Notes under the pieces: model-generated
What the model was told of the DNA's origin: nothing
The model's input: only the letters and a program-made list of their open reading frames with translations
The model's database searches: none
Shown: positions 7,270-14,203 of the stretch, piece by piece
Layout: each line of letters begins with the position of its first letter
Position numbering within the stretch: the stretch's first letter is position 1
Program-made: the position numbers and the translations under genes
Source of the DNA: Clostridiales bacterium
GTDB taxonomy: Bacteria; Bacillota; Clostridia; Oscillospirales; CAG-272
Assembly (NCBI GenBank): GCA_012511425.1
Contig: JAAZGC010000071.1
Location: forward strand, 1-14,956
Direction: 5' to 3'
DNA: 14,956 nucleotides

Positions 7270-8090
7270 TTGTATCATGAAATTTATCAATACAATTCCG
7301 CAATAAAAAACTTCAGTGATGCGACTGTATTGTTTGATGGTTTGCCGGAGCTGCAAAACAAAAATCGTTCGTTTGCAAACGGAAAGCCGTCTTTTGAATT
7401 AGTTGATCAAATCATAAGAAGATTTGATCATTCTGATTTCCGTTATTCTGTTTTATCTGTTGTTGACTTTGAAGATTTCGGCAGAATCAAAGAGATGGCT
7501 CAGTATGTGTTTTCAAATTATCCGAATGTGTATTCATATACCGTAAGACCTGTAATCGCAGCGGGAAGAGAGGCTGAGCGCTACGACAGCATGAATTTTA
7601 CGGATGAATACTTGTCTGCCGCAGCTCAGTTGGGCGAGCCGCGCAGATTGTCATCGGAATTTTATTCGCATGGATTTTTTGAAACATTTTGCGGTGCAAT
7701 ATATGGCGCTCATCCCTGGCTGATTCCGGGAGGCGATATTGTGACTCAAGACGCTCATGATAACGCTGTATTATTCGGTAAAATACAAAATGATCATGTT
7801 GAAATTTTCAGATCTCACGACATATATGCTGCCAATAGTTTCAAAAAGTTGTCAAACTGTCGATACTGTATTGCATTTATCACTGTCGCGGTGATTGTCC
7901 GCTCAAAGATATGACCGAGGATATGGAAAGATACGGTTTTTGGAAATGTTCTCAGGTAATTAATTACTGGAAAAAGGTATTTATAAAGTTAATACAGCGG
8001 GGAGTTTTCGCCGGATTATATCTGGACAGGAAAAATTTGGAGAATCATGAAGGTGTCGAAGTTTTTGAAGTCAGGGGTTATCGGCCATGA
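7270..8090 (+). pseudogene. Truncated, frameshifted radical SAM/SPASM peptide-maturase-like gene
   Basis: The first segment, 7270-7914 (TTG start, 214 codons), matches the middle and end of a radical SAM/SPASM maturase: F-D-G-L-P-E-L-Q-N-K-N-R-S-F-A-N-G-K resembles the usual IDGPxExxxxxR region, and P-V-I-A-A-G-R follows the barrel pattern. The N-terminal segment that should hold CxxxCxxC is missing, so it cannot bind the catalytic cluster. The frame breaks at the T-run 7876-7878. Adding one T restores CRYCIAFYHCRGDCP, a standard SPASM C-x2-C-x5-C-x3-C, and the shifted frame then stays open to TGA 8088-8090, including a last Cys in WKCSQV. An expected earlier SPASM Cys appears as Gln in PGGDIVTQ. 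Upstream, GAGGAG 7261-7266 precedes ATG 7277, whose frame stops after 9 codons. AT-rich codon use unlike the neighbours suggests transfer followed by decay. Confidence 0.85.
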
Positions 8091-8151
8091 TAATTAATGG
8101 ATGAAGCAGTACATATAATGCTTAGAACAGATAATACGGCTGTGTTAAATG

Positions 8152-8255
8152 TGCACAAATATAATATCTCTAAAATGTTAAAATCGCTGAAAATACAAAA
8201 ATATCGAAAAACCTATTGACAACCGGATTTATATCGTTTATAATATAATTGCGAT
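8152..8255 (+). repeat. Promoter-bearing direct repeat, copy 2
   Basis: This is the partner of 7005-7107, about 1.15 kb downstream in the same orientation, so the two copies bracket the decayed maturase. The last 17 bases of the shared block (TATAATATAATTGCGAT) are identical in both copies. The sequences diverge right after it, so the repeat ends just past the -10 box. Confidence 0.75.
8216..8244 (+). promoter_or_regulatory. Consensus sigma-A promoter of the small unit
   Basis: TTGACA (8216-8221), a 17-bp spacer and TATAAT (8239-8244) match the housekeeping consensus exactly. Transcription would begin near 8251. An AT-rich upstream stretch could serve as an UP element. Confidence 0.9.
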
Positions 8256-8325
8256 GAGGAAAAGAACGGAATGTAACAAAGACCGTTGACTTCATCAAAA
8301 ATAAAAACGAAGGAGGTGAAAGGCA

Positions 8326-8421
8326 GTGTTTACAAGACGGACAGGTTGTCCGGGTCACAGGGCGTTTGACAGGATCGAGCCGTTCAGGCTTGAAGCATAT
8401 CCAAATAAACGTTCTGACTAA
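8326..8421 (+). CDS. 31-residue small protein or peptide precursor, unknown function
   Basis: GTG 8326 opens 31 codons ending at TAA 8419-8421. AGGAGGTGA (8311-8319), close to a full anti-SD complement, ends 6 bases before the GTG. The peptide begins VFTRRTGCPG, has a central F-D-R-I-E-P-F-R and ends N-K-R-S-D. It is highly charged with one Cys and has no membrane segment or signal peptide. It is enclosed by a perfect promoter upstream and a strong terminator that overlaps its stop codon, so it is a complete single-gene transcription unit of roughly 215 nt. I do not recognise a family. Given the neighbouring maturase relic it could be an orphan modified-peptide precursor, but it could equally be another small protein, or the transcript may act as RNA. 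Confidence 0.55.
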   Translation: MFTRRTGCPGHRAFDRIEPFRLEAYPNKRSD

Positions 8422-8468
8422 AGCGCGCATCCTATGCTGTAATTTTTCGTAGGATGTGCGCTTTTTTT
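8421..8468 (+). terminator. Strong intrinsic terminator of the small unit
   Basis: AAGCGCGCATCCTATG (8421-8436) pairs with CGTAGGATGTGCGCTT (8448-8463), 16 bp with two G-U pairs, and is followed by a T-run. The stem starts on the last base of the stop codon. Confidence 0.93.
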
Positions 8469-8521
8469 ATTTTGTTTTTTCCAACCGACCGCAGATCGTA
8501 TGAAACGGCAGCGATTTATAT

Positions 8522-8548
8522 AAAAAACCCGCCTGATGAGCGGGTTTT
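8522..8548 (-). terminator. Intrinsic terminator of the CBM-like protein gene
   Basis: AAAACCCGC (8524-8532) and GCGGGTTTT (8540-8548) form a 9-bp stem with a 7-base loop. On the minus strand it ends in a run of six U. It lies about 25 bp past the stop of the minus-strand gene and faces the plus-strand terminator at 8421-8468, so the two transcription units converge here. The interval 8469-8521 holds nothing else recognisable. Confidence 0.9.
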
Positions 8549-8570
8549 CGTCATATTTCGGTTAGTCCGA

Positions 8571-9254
8571 TTAATCGGCACGCTTCTTAAACAGAACCAC
8601 TGCGCTTCCGAGTATTACCGTTCCAATTATGAATCCGGGCAGAATATCGGATGTCTGCGCTGCGGGCTCGGGAACGGCGGGAACCTCTTCGGCCGTCTCG
8701 GCGACAGGCGCCGGAGCTTCCGTTTCGGCTTCGGTTTCGGTTTCAACAACCGGCGCTTCATCGAAGCGGATATACGAGAAAGAACCGGACATCGAGTTTG
8801 TAAACTCGACGATTATTGTGTGGATTCCGCCGGGTACGCTTATATCTGCGGCGAATTCCTCCGCAAAGGTCTTCTCCCAGCCGCCGGTATTGCCGATTTC
8901 ATAGGTACAGGCGGGGGTGTCCGATTTTTCGTCGATGTAGACTGCAAGGGTGGTCGGGTCTTCGGCGCCGAAGCTGAAGCTGATATACATCTTGTTGGCT
9001 CCGTTCGGACCGAAATCGAGGTCTTCAAAGATAACCTGGTCGTTGAGGCTGGAATAGCCGACGCCGTAATCCTCCATATACTGAATCGGATTTCCGTTTC
9101 CGCCCTCATTCAGGGTGTCGGGGTCGTCGTAAAGTTTGGTGTTTTCGGTTATCTCCACGTTTGAGAAAGCCGACTGCGCGGCGAAAACGCCGATTGGCAG
9201 GATTGCCGCAAGCAGCAGCGCGGCTGCCGCAATTAAGAATTTTCTGTTTTTCAT
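8571..9254 (-). CDS. Secreted CBM6-like protein with C-terminal membrane anchor
   Basis: The protein has 227 residues. An N-terminal signal peptide (M-K-N-R-K, a hydrophobic stretch, cleavage near VFA-AQ at about residue 25) is followed by a roughly 120-residue beta-rich domain with carbohydrate-binding-module-6-like features: Y-x-x-x-D near the strand edges, V-G-Y-S-S-L-N-D-Q-V, D-F-G-P-N-G-A, T-G-G-W, and V-P-G-G-I-H-T-I-I-V-E-F followed by Y-I-R-F. Then come a Glu/Thr/Ala/Pro linker, the tetrapeptide QTSD, one hydrophobic helix and a short basic tail (FKKRAD). This layout resembles a sorting or anchoring signal, though it is not LPxTG. It probably presents a glycan-binding domain on the cell surface. 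GGAGGAGC precedes ATG 9254, and it has its own promoter and terminator. No catalytic domain is visible, so the ligand is unknown. Confidence 0.78.
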   Translation of the reverse strand: MKNRKFLIAAAALLLAAILPIGVFAAQSAFSNVEITENTKLYDDPDTLNEGGNGNPIQYMEDYGVGYSSLNDQVIFEDLDFGPNGANKMYISFSFGAEDPTTLAVYIDEKSDTPACTYEIGNTGGWEKTFAEEFAADISVPGGIHTIIVEFTNSMSGSFSYIRFDEAPVVETETEAETEAPAPVAETAEEVPAVPEPAAQTSDILPGFIIGTVILGSAVVLFKKRAD

Positions 9255-9294
9255 AACATTGCTCCTCCGTGTAATTTGTGGTGTCCGTTATGCA

Positions 9295-9323
9295 ATTATA
9301 ACACCGCAATGAGTGAATGTCAA
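9295..9323 (-). promoter_or_regulatory. Consensus sigma-A promoter of the CBM-like gene
   Basis: On the minus strand TTGACA (9323-9318), a 17-bp spacer and TATAAT (9300-9295) match the consensus exactly. The promoter sits between the ABC ATPase stop and the CBM-like start, so this gene need not depend on the exporter operon. No clear terminator follows the ATPase gene. Confidence 0.9.
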
Positions 9324-9371
9324 CTGTTTAAATGTAAATTTCCGATATTTTCCTATTATTTCTGCTTTGCG

Positions 9372-10040
9372 TTATTTGCAGGTTTCCGAATACGACAGCT
9401 TTCCTTCGCTCATTCGCATCACTTTATCGCATTTTGAGGCGATTTCGGCGGAATGGGTTACGATAATTATGCAGGTGTTGTATCTGCCGCGTATTTCGGA
9501 GAAGATTTCCATTATAATCTCGCTGTTCTTGCTGTCAAGGCTGCCGGTAGGCTCGTCGGCGAGAATTATCTTCGACTCGGATGCGACCGCGCGGGCAATC
9601 GCAACCCGCTGCTGCTCTCCGCCGGAAAGCTCGGTCACGACCCGGCGCTGTTTTTCCGGAGTTATCCCGACTTCATTCAAAAGCTCTCCGGCGCGCTCTT
9701 TGCAGTCGCCTTTATAACCGGAGATGTTCAGCATGAGTATAATATTGTCGACCGCCGTATAATTATACAAAAGATTGTAGCTCTGGAAAATCATTGCGAC
9801 ATATTTCGAGCGGTATGTATCTTCGTTGATTGTCTTAATATCGGCGCCGTCTATCGATATCGTCCCCTTTTCCGGCCTGTCGAGATTTCCGATTATCGAC
9901 ATCAGAGTTGTCTTGCCGCACCCAGATTCGCCGGTGACGGCGTAGAGATTCCCGCTCTCGAATTCACCGCTGACGCCGTTCAGCACATAAGGAAGATTCG
10001 ATTTATATCTGTAATAAACATCATTTAATGTTAATTTCAC
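9372..10040 (-). CDS. ABC transporter ATP-binding protein, MacB/LolD-like
   Basis: This is a 222-residue single nucleotide-binding domain. Walker A is GESGCGKTT (37-45), Q-loop FQSYNL (85-90), signature LSGGEQQRVAIARA (138-151), Walker B IILADEPTGSLD (158-169) and H-loop His196 in VTHSAE. Length and motif spelling match the ATPases that pair with FtsX-fold permeases, which use ATP to drive periplasmic or outer-surface conformational change or export. The GTG start at 10040 is preceded by GAGGAGG, and the gene begins 12 bp after the stop of the permease at 10053, so the two are translated together. Substrate unknown. The protein would act on the cytoplasmic face of the membrane. Confidence 0.94.
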   Translation of the reverse strand: MKLTLNDVYYRYKSNLPYVLNGVSGEFESGNLYAVTGESGCGKTTLMSIIGNLDRPEKGTISIDGADIKTINEDTYRSKYVAMIFQSYNLLYNYTAVDNIILMLNISGYKGDCKERAGELLNEVGITPEKQRRVVTELSGGEQQRVAIARAVASESKIILADEPTGSLDSKNSEIIMEIFSEIRGRYNTCIIIVTHSAEIASKCDKVMRMSEGKLSYSETCK

Positions 10041-10052
10041 GGGAGTTCCTCC

Positions 10053-11408
10053 TCAGTCCCGGCGGATCAGTATTTCAAGCGGGCGGAAACGCAGGATTGA
10101 TACAGCCGTAAATATCAGCGTCAGCGCCGCCGCAGCCGTCATCGCGAGGAAAACGGAAACAGAGCTGTAAAACCAGACTTTTCCGCCGAACCCGGATATG
10201 GCGGTGAATATCTCCGGCGCAACCATCTGCTTTATCGTGTCCAGAACCTTGCCGACCGCCGGTCTTGCCGGGATTATCGAAAAAGCCGCCGCCGCAATGG
10301 TTATACCCCAGACGAAAGCCAGGTTTTCGATCAGATAGCATATCACGAGCCGCAGCTTCGGCATTCCGACCGAACGCAGCACCGCGATTTCGTATTTTCT
10401 TTCGCTTATCAGTCTGAAGGTAGTGATCAGCGTTACAATCAATATTATAAGCGCAAACGCGATGATAAACAGAACGGACGATGATGCAAGCGTTTCGGTC
10501 AGTTTCGTGAGCGCCGCAAAGTCGCCGTGCATCGGTGAAAGCTGTATATTGAATCCGGGAATTGAGTCGATTATCCTGTCGTTTATATCAAAGAGCAGAT
10601 CCGGCGATTCAAGAAACGCGACGGCCGAATAGCCGAGATTAATCATGGTGCCTGCCGAAGCTTCCGGAGTGAAAAGCTCCGGTTCGAGCGTGCTTGACGA
10701 GGGAAGGGAAAGGTCCTTTGTAAGGTATTTGTCAAACAGCTCCGCACTTTCGAGCGGCGTGTAAATCATCCGGCGGTTTGTTTTGGAGTCTTCGTCCTTG
10801 TTTTCGGCGATTATTCCGACAATTTTGTAATCGACCCTGTCGTCTCCGACGGCGAGAGAAACTGTATCTCCGAGGGAAAGCCGGTTCCATGAAACCATAT
10901 CGGGAGATGTATTGTTTTCGTTTTTCGAGATGACGCACTCGCCCGGGGCTTTGAAAAGCTCTCCCTCGCCGAGCTCGAGCTCCGAAGAATAAAGATAAGT
11001 AAGCGACGGCTCATAGCCGAAGACAAACACCGGGGAGTTTATATCGATGCTTTCCCCGTCAGCGCCGATCTCGGCTTTTGCTTTATATTCCGCGCTTACA
11101 TCGGCGGTGCAGAAGGTATATTTGGATATCTTCGCTTCGTCGGTCCCATAGCTGCCGCCGAGTGACAAAAGCTGATCTTTTGTGACCGGAGGTGTTTCTT
11201 CGTATATATCCGCCATGCTTTTTGAAACACCGACTTCGCAGACGCCGGCGTATTCCCGAAGTATCGCCTCTGTCGCCGTGTTCATCCGAATGAAGGTGTA
11301 AACCCCCGCCGCAGCGCCGCAGACGAGGATAAAATACATCACCGCCAGCGGAATATACCGCCGTCTCGAGCGGTAAAGATTTTTCAGGGAATTGGTCAGC
11401 CAGTACAT
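10053..11408 (-). CDS. FtsX-fold ABC transporter permease
   Basis: From ATG 11408 the protein has 451 residues. One membrane helix lies near the N-terminus (about 20-42, after a basic R-S-R-R-R-Y), followed by a large extracytoplasmic domain of about 260 residues. Three membrane helices fill the C-terminal third, with the conserved cytoplasmic segment ERKYEIAVLRSVGM between helices 2 and 3 and the tail F-R-P-L-E-I-L. This is the four-helix MacB/FtsX layout. A GTG at 11417 would add three residues, but GAGGTGG sits at the right distance only for ATG 11408. It pairs with the ATPase at 9372-10040. No MacA-type adaptor is present, so lipoprotein release, peptide efflux or signalling are all possible. 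Confidence 0.9.
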   Translation of the reverse strand: MYWLTNSLKNLYRSRRRYIPLAVMYFILVCGAAAGVYTFIRMNTATEAILREYAGVCEVGVSKSMADIYEETPPVTKDQLLSLGGSYGTDEAKISKYTFCTADVSAEYKAKAEIGADGESIDINSPVFVFGYEPSLTYLYSSELELGEGELFKAPGECVISKNENNTSPDMVSWNRLSLGDTVSLAVGDDRVDYKIVGIIAENKDEDSKTNRRMIYTPLESAELFDKYLTKDLSLPSSSTLEPELFTPEASAGTMINLGYSAVAFLESPDLLFDINDRIIDSIPGFNIQLSPMHGDFAALTKLTETLASSSVLFIIAFALIILIVTLITTFRLISERKYEIAVLRSVGMPKLRLVICYLIENLAFVWGITIAAAAFSIIPARPAVGKVLDTIKQMVAPEIFTAISGFGGKVWFYSSVSVFLAMTAAAALTLIFTAVSILRFRPLEILIRRD

Positions 11409-11461
11409 CAATTCCACCTCGGCTTTATAAAATAAGTTAAATAAAGGTACGGGATACGTTT

Positions 11462-11489
11462 AAAAAAGACAGAAACCGGCTGCCGGTTT
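11462..11489 (-). terminator. Intrinsic terminator of the transketolase operon
   Basis: AAACCGG (11473-11479) and CCGGTTT (11483-11489) form a 7-bp stem with a 3-base loop. On the minus strand a run of six U follows after 5 bases (complement of 11462-11467). It separates the transketolase genes from the downstream exporter pair. Confidence 0.75.
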
Positions 11490-11543
11490 GGACAGTTATA
11501 ACTTAAGTGACGGCAGCACCGGCAAATAGTATATCCGGTGTTC

Positions 11544-12500
11544 TCACTTATGCTTCATCGCAATCGCAGCCCTGACATTCGCGGCGATGTCCGCAGGGGT
11601 CAGACCGTATTCTTCGAGCAGGGCGGCGGGTTTGCCCGACTTGCCGAATTTGTCCTTCATTCCTACGCGCTTTACCGGGCAGGGATGGTTTTCAGAAAGC
11701 GTCTCGCATATAGCGGCGCCGAGTCCGCCGATAATCTGATGCTCTTCGGCGGTAACGATGGCGCCGGTCTTCACGGCGTATTTTACCACGAGCTCTTCGT
11801 CAAGCGGCTTGATTGTATGGATATTGATAACGGCGGCGTCGATGCCTTCGGCTTTGAGAAGCTCACGCGCCTGAAGGGCAGAGTCGACCATCATGCCGGT
11901 TGCGAATATCGCGGCGTCTGAGCCGTCGGCGAATACAACGCCTTTTCCGAGCTCAAATTTATAGCTGTCGGCGTCATTGATTACCGGAACGGCGAGTCGG
12001 CCGAGACGGATGTAAACAGGACCGACATAGTTGAGCGCAGCCTCGACGGCGGCGGCGGTTTCGACGGCGTCGGATGGGGAGATTATCGTCATTCCCGGTA
12101 TCGTGCGCATCGTGCCGATATCTTCGCTGCACTGGTGGGTTGCGCCGTCTTCGCCGACAGAGATGCCGGCGTGGGTCGCGGCGATTTTCACGTTGAGATG
12201 GGGATAGCCTATCCCGTTGCGGATCTGCTCATAAGCGCGTCCGGCGGCGAATATCGCAAAGGTAGAAGCGAAGGGAACCAGAAGCCCGGTCGCGGCGATT
12301 CCGGCAGCGACAAGCATCATGTTGCCCTCCTGAATTCCGCAGTCGAAATGACGGGAGGGGAACTTCTTTTTAAAGGTTCCGGTTTTGGTGGCGGAAGCGA
12401 GGTCGGCGTCGAGTACGACGAAGTTCTCGTATTTCTCGCCGAGAGCGGCGAGCGCGCTGCCGTAAGCGTCGCGGGTTGCTATTTTCTTAATATCAGCCAT
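11544..12500 (-). CDS. Transketolase, C-terminal subunit
   Basis: From ATG 12500 the protein has 318 residues. It carries the pyrimidine-binding and C-terminal domains of a split transketolase: FDCGIQEGNMM (with the Glu that activates thiamine diphosphate), A-A-T-H-A-G-I-S-V-G-E-D-G-A-T-H-Q (substrate and cofactor His region), and E-E-H-Q-I-I-G-G-L-G in the C-terminal domain. With the N-terminal subunit it moves two-carbon units in the non-oxidative pentose phosphate pathway. Two start codons are close: ATG 12506 lies only 2-3 bases after GGAG, while ATG 12500 lies at a normal distance, so I prefer the latter (protein starts MADIKK). It follows the N-terminal subunit by 18 bp. Confidence 0.94.
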   Translation of the reverse strand: MADIKKIATRDAYGSALAALGEKYENFVVLDADLASATKTGTFKKKFPSRHFDCGIQEGNMMLVAAGIAATGLLVPFASTFAIFAAGRAYEQIRNGIGYPHLNVKIAATHAGISVGEDGATHQCSEDIGTMRTIPGMTIISPSDAVETAAAVEAALNYVGPVYIRLGRLAVPVINDADSYKFELGKGVVFADGSDAAIFATGMMVDSALQARELLKAEGIDAAVINIHTIKPLDEELVVKYAVKTGAIVTAEEHQIIGGLGAAICETLSENHPCPVKRVGMKDKFGKSGKPAALLEEYGLTPADIAANVRAAIAMKHK

Positions 12501-12518
12501 TGTCATTTCTCCTTCCGT

Positions 12519-13361
12519 TCAGTTATCGAGCTCAGCCTTGGCGGCTTCGAGCTCTTTGACGGCCTGCGCGTATTCGTCGGCGTTCGGAGCCTTTCCGTGC
12601 CAGTCCGCGCTGTTTTCCATATAGGAGACTCCCTTGCCTTTGGTTGTCTTCGCGACTATCATCGTCGGCTTGCCTTTTGTCTGCTTTGCGAGCTTCACGG
12701 CGGCTTCGATGGCGCAGAAGTCGTGTCCGTCGATTTCAATGACATTCCAGTTGAAAGCGCGGAACTTGTCGGCGATGCAGGCTGTGTTCATGACTTCCTC
12801 GGTGGTTCCGTCTATCTGAAGACCGTTGTAGTCGACAAAAGCGCAGAGGTTGTCAAGCTCAAAATGCGCGGCGAAAAGCGCAGCTTCCCAGCACTGGCCT
12901 TCGCCGAGCTCACCGTCGCCCAACATTGCGTAAACGCGGAAGTCCTTGCCGCAGTATTTCGCGGCTTTAGCCATTCCGCAGGCGGCGGAGATGCCCAGAC
13001 CGAGCGAACCGGTGGTCATGTCGACTCCGGGGGTGTGCTTCATTTCGGGATGTCCCTGAAGGTAGCTGTCGATCTGACGGAAGGTTTTGATATCTTCGCG
13101 CGGAAAATAACCCTTTAGCGCAAGAACCGCATAAAGTCCCGGCGTGCAGTGACCCTTTGAAAGCACAAAGCGGTCGCGGTCGACCCACTGCGGGTTCTTC
13201 GGGTCGACATTCATTTCAACAAAATAAAGATACGCCAGGATATCCGAGATTGACAGCGACCCGCCGGGATGCCCGGAGCTTGCGCTGTATACGGCTTCGA
13301 CTGCGCCGAGTTTGATATCGAGACTTATCTTCTTAAGCTCTTTGATCTTTGCCTGATCCAT
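12519..13361 (-). CDS. Transketolase, N-terminal subunit
   Basis: This 280-residue protein is the diphosphate-binding half of a split transketolase. It has SSGHPGGSLS (28-37), LSKGHCTPGLYA (67-78), the Mg/thiamine-diphosphate motif GDGELGEGQ (148-156) and DYNGLQIDG (177-185). Split transketolases are typical of many Clostridia, Thermotogae and archaea, in contrast to the single roughly 660-residue enzyme of most other bacteria. ATG 13361 is preceded by GGAG, and a good promoter lies about 80 bp upstream. It is the first gene of a two-gene operon with 11544-12500. Confidence 0.95.
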   Translation of the reverse strand: MDQAKIKELKKISLDIKLGAVEAVYSASSGHPGGSLSISDILAYLYFVEMNVDPKNPQWVDRDRFVLSKGHCTPGLYAVLALKGYFPREDIKTFRQIDSYLQGHPEMKHTPGVDMTTGSLGLGISAACGMAKAAKYCGKDFRVYAMLGDGELGEGQCWEAALFAAHFELDNLCAFVDYNGLQIDGTTEEVMNTACIADKFRAFNWNVIEIDGHDFCAIEAAVKLAKQTKGKPTMIVAKTTKGKGVSYMENSADWHGKAPNADEYAQAVKELEAAKAELDN

Positions 13362-13439
13362 TTAAACGACTCCAATCTGTATTAATTACGGATGTTTTGC
13401 CTTATATTAATTATTCCGGCAGTAAATGCATACATAATT

Positions 13440-13468
13440 ATGATACACTTTTTCGCCCGCATAGTCAA
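13440..13468 (-). promoter_or_regulatory. Probable sigma-A promoter of the transketolase operon
   Basis: On the minus strand TTGACT (13468-13463), a 17-bp spacer and TATCAT (13445-13440) are each one mismatch from consensus. It gives a 5' leader of about 70 nt, AT-rich, with no recognisable riboswitch. Confidence 0.75.
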
Positions 13469-13520
13469 ACGTATTTTGTAAATATTTGTCGGGCAGGCGC
13501 ATTACACGGCAAAACAGGCG

Positions 13521-14201
13521 TTATTCCGTCTCGTCGGAGATCATTCCCGCCTTCATTTTTATAATTCTGTCCGAGTAAACGGTCAGATCGGTGTCATGGG
13601 TGACCATCAGTATCGCGGTGCCTCCGGCGTTTATCTCTTTTAAAAGCTGCATAATTTTTTCGGTTGAGTCTTCGTCAAGGTTTCCGGTCGGCTCGTCCGC
13701 CAGAATCAGCTTCGGCTCCATGATAAGCGCCCGCGCAATAGCACAGCGCTGCTGTTCTCCTCCCGACATTTCGGAGGGAAGATGATCGGCGCGGTCGCCT
13801 ATCCCGACTTTTTTGAGCATCCGTTCAACCTTTTCCCGCCGCGCGGACTTCTCAACCCCGGCATAACCGAGCGGCAGCTCGACGTTCTCGAAAGCGGTCA
13901 TCGTATAGATAAGATTGAACTGCTGAAAGATAAATCCGAGCCGTTTCGCCCGATAATCCGCCTTCCCGTCGTTTGAAAGGGAAGAAACATCCTCCCCGTC
14001 GAAGTAATACTTCCCGCCGTCCGGGCTGTCCATGAAGCCGATGATGTTGAGCAGCGTCGACTTGCCGCAGCCGGATTTGCCGAGCAGCATTACAAATTCC
14101 CCCCCGGCGACATTCATGTCGATGCCGCGGAGCGCGTCGACTCTGCCGTATTTGGTTTTGAAGGACTTCGTAAGTCCCTCGGTGCGTACAATATCGGACA
14201 T
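13521..14201 (-). CDS. ABC transporter ATP-binding protein, second exporter module
   Basis: From ATG 14201 the protein has 226 residues: Walker A GKSGCGKST (41-49), Q-loop FQQFNL (92-97), signature MSGGEQQRCAIARA (145-158), Walker B LILADEPTGNLD (165-176) and H-loop His202 in MVTHDTD. It belongs to the same MacB/LolD-like group as the ATPase at 9372-10040 but is clearly a different paralogue. The frame stays open to 14444, but that extension overlaps the permease upstream. The SD GGGGAAGG directly before ATG 14201 fixes the start, two bases after the TAA (14206-14204) of the permease reading frame. It is the last gene of the second exporter operon; no obvious terminator follows. Confidence 0.93.
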   Translation of the reverse strand: MSDIVRTEGLTKSFKTKYGRVDALRGIDMNVAGGEFVMLLGKSGCGKSTLLNIIGFMDSPDGGKYYFDGEDVSSLSNDGKADYRAKRLGFIFQQFNLIYTMTAFENVELPLGYAGVEKSARREKVERMLKKVGIGDRADHLPSEMSGGEQQRCAIARALIMEPKLILADEPTGNLDEDSTEKIMQLLKEINAGGTAILMVTHDTDLTVYSDRIIKMKAGMISDETE

Positions 14202-14203
14202 TA

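Noticed and set aside
7277..7306. Nine-codon ORF (MKFINTIPQ) after GAGGAG at 7261-7266
   Set aside because: It probably preserves the original start region of the broken maturase, or arises from the AT-rich sequence. It is too short to call a leader peptide without expression data.
8454..9164. 236-codon plus-strand ORF opposite the CBM-like gene
   Set aside because: It starts inside a terminator T-run, has no SD and reads repetitive Gly/Arg/Phe sequence antisense to a gene that has a promoter, SD, signal peptide and terminator.
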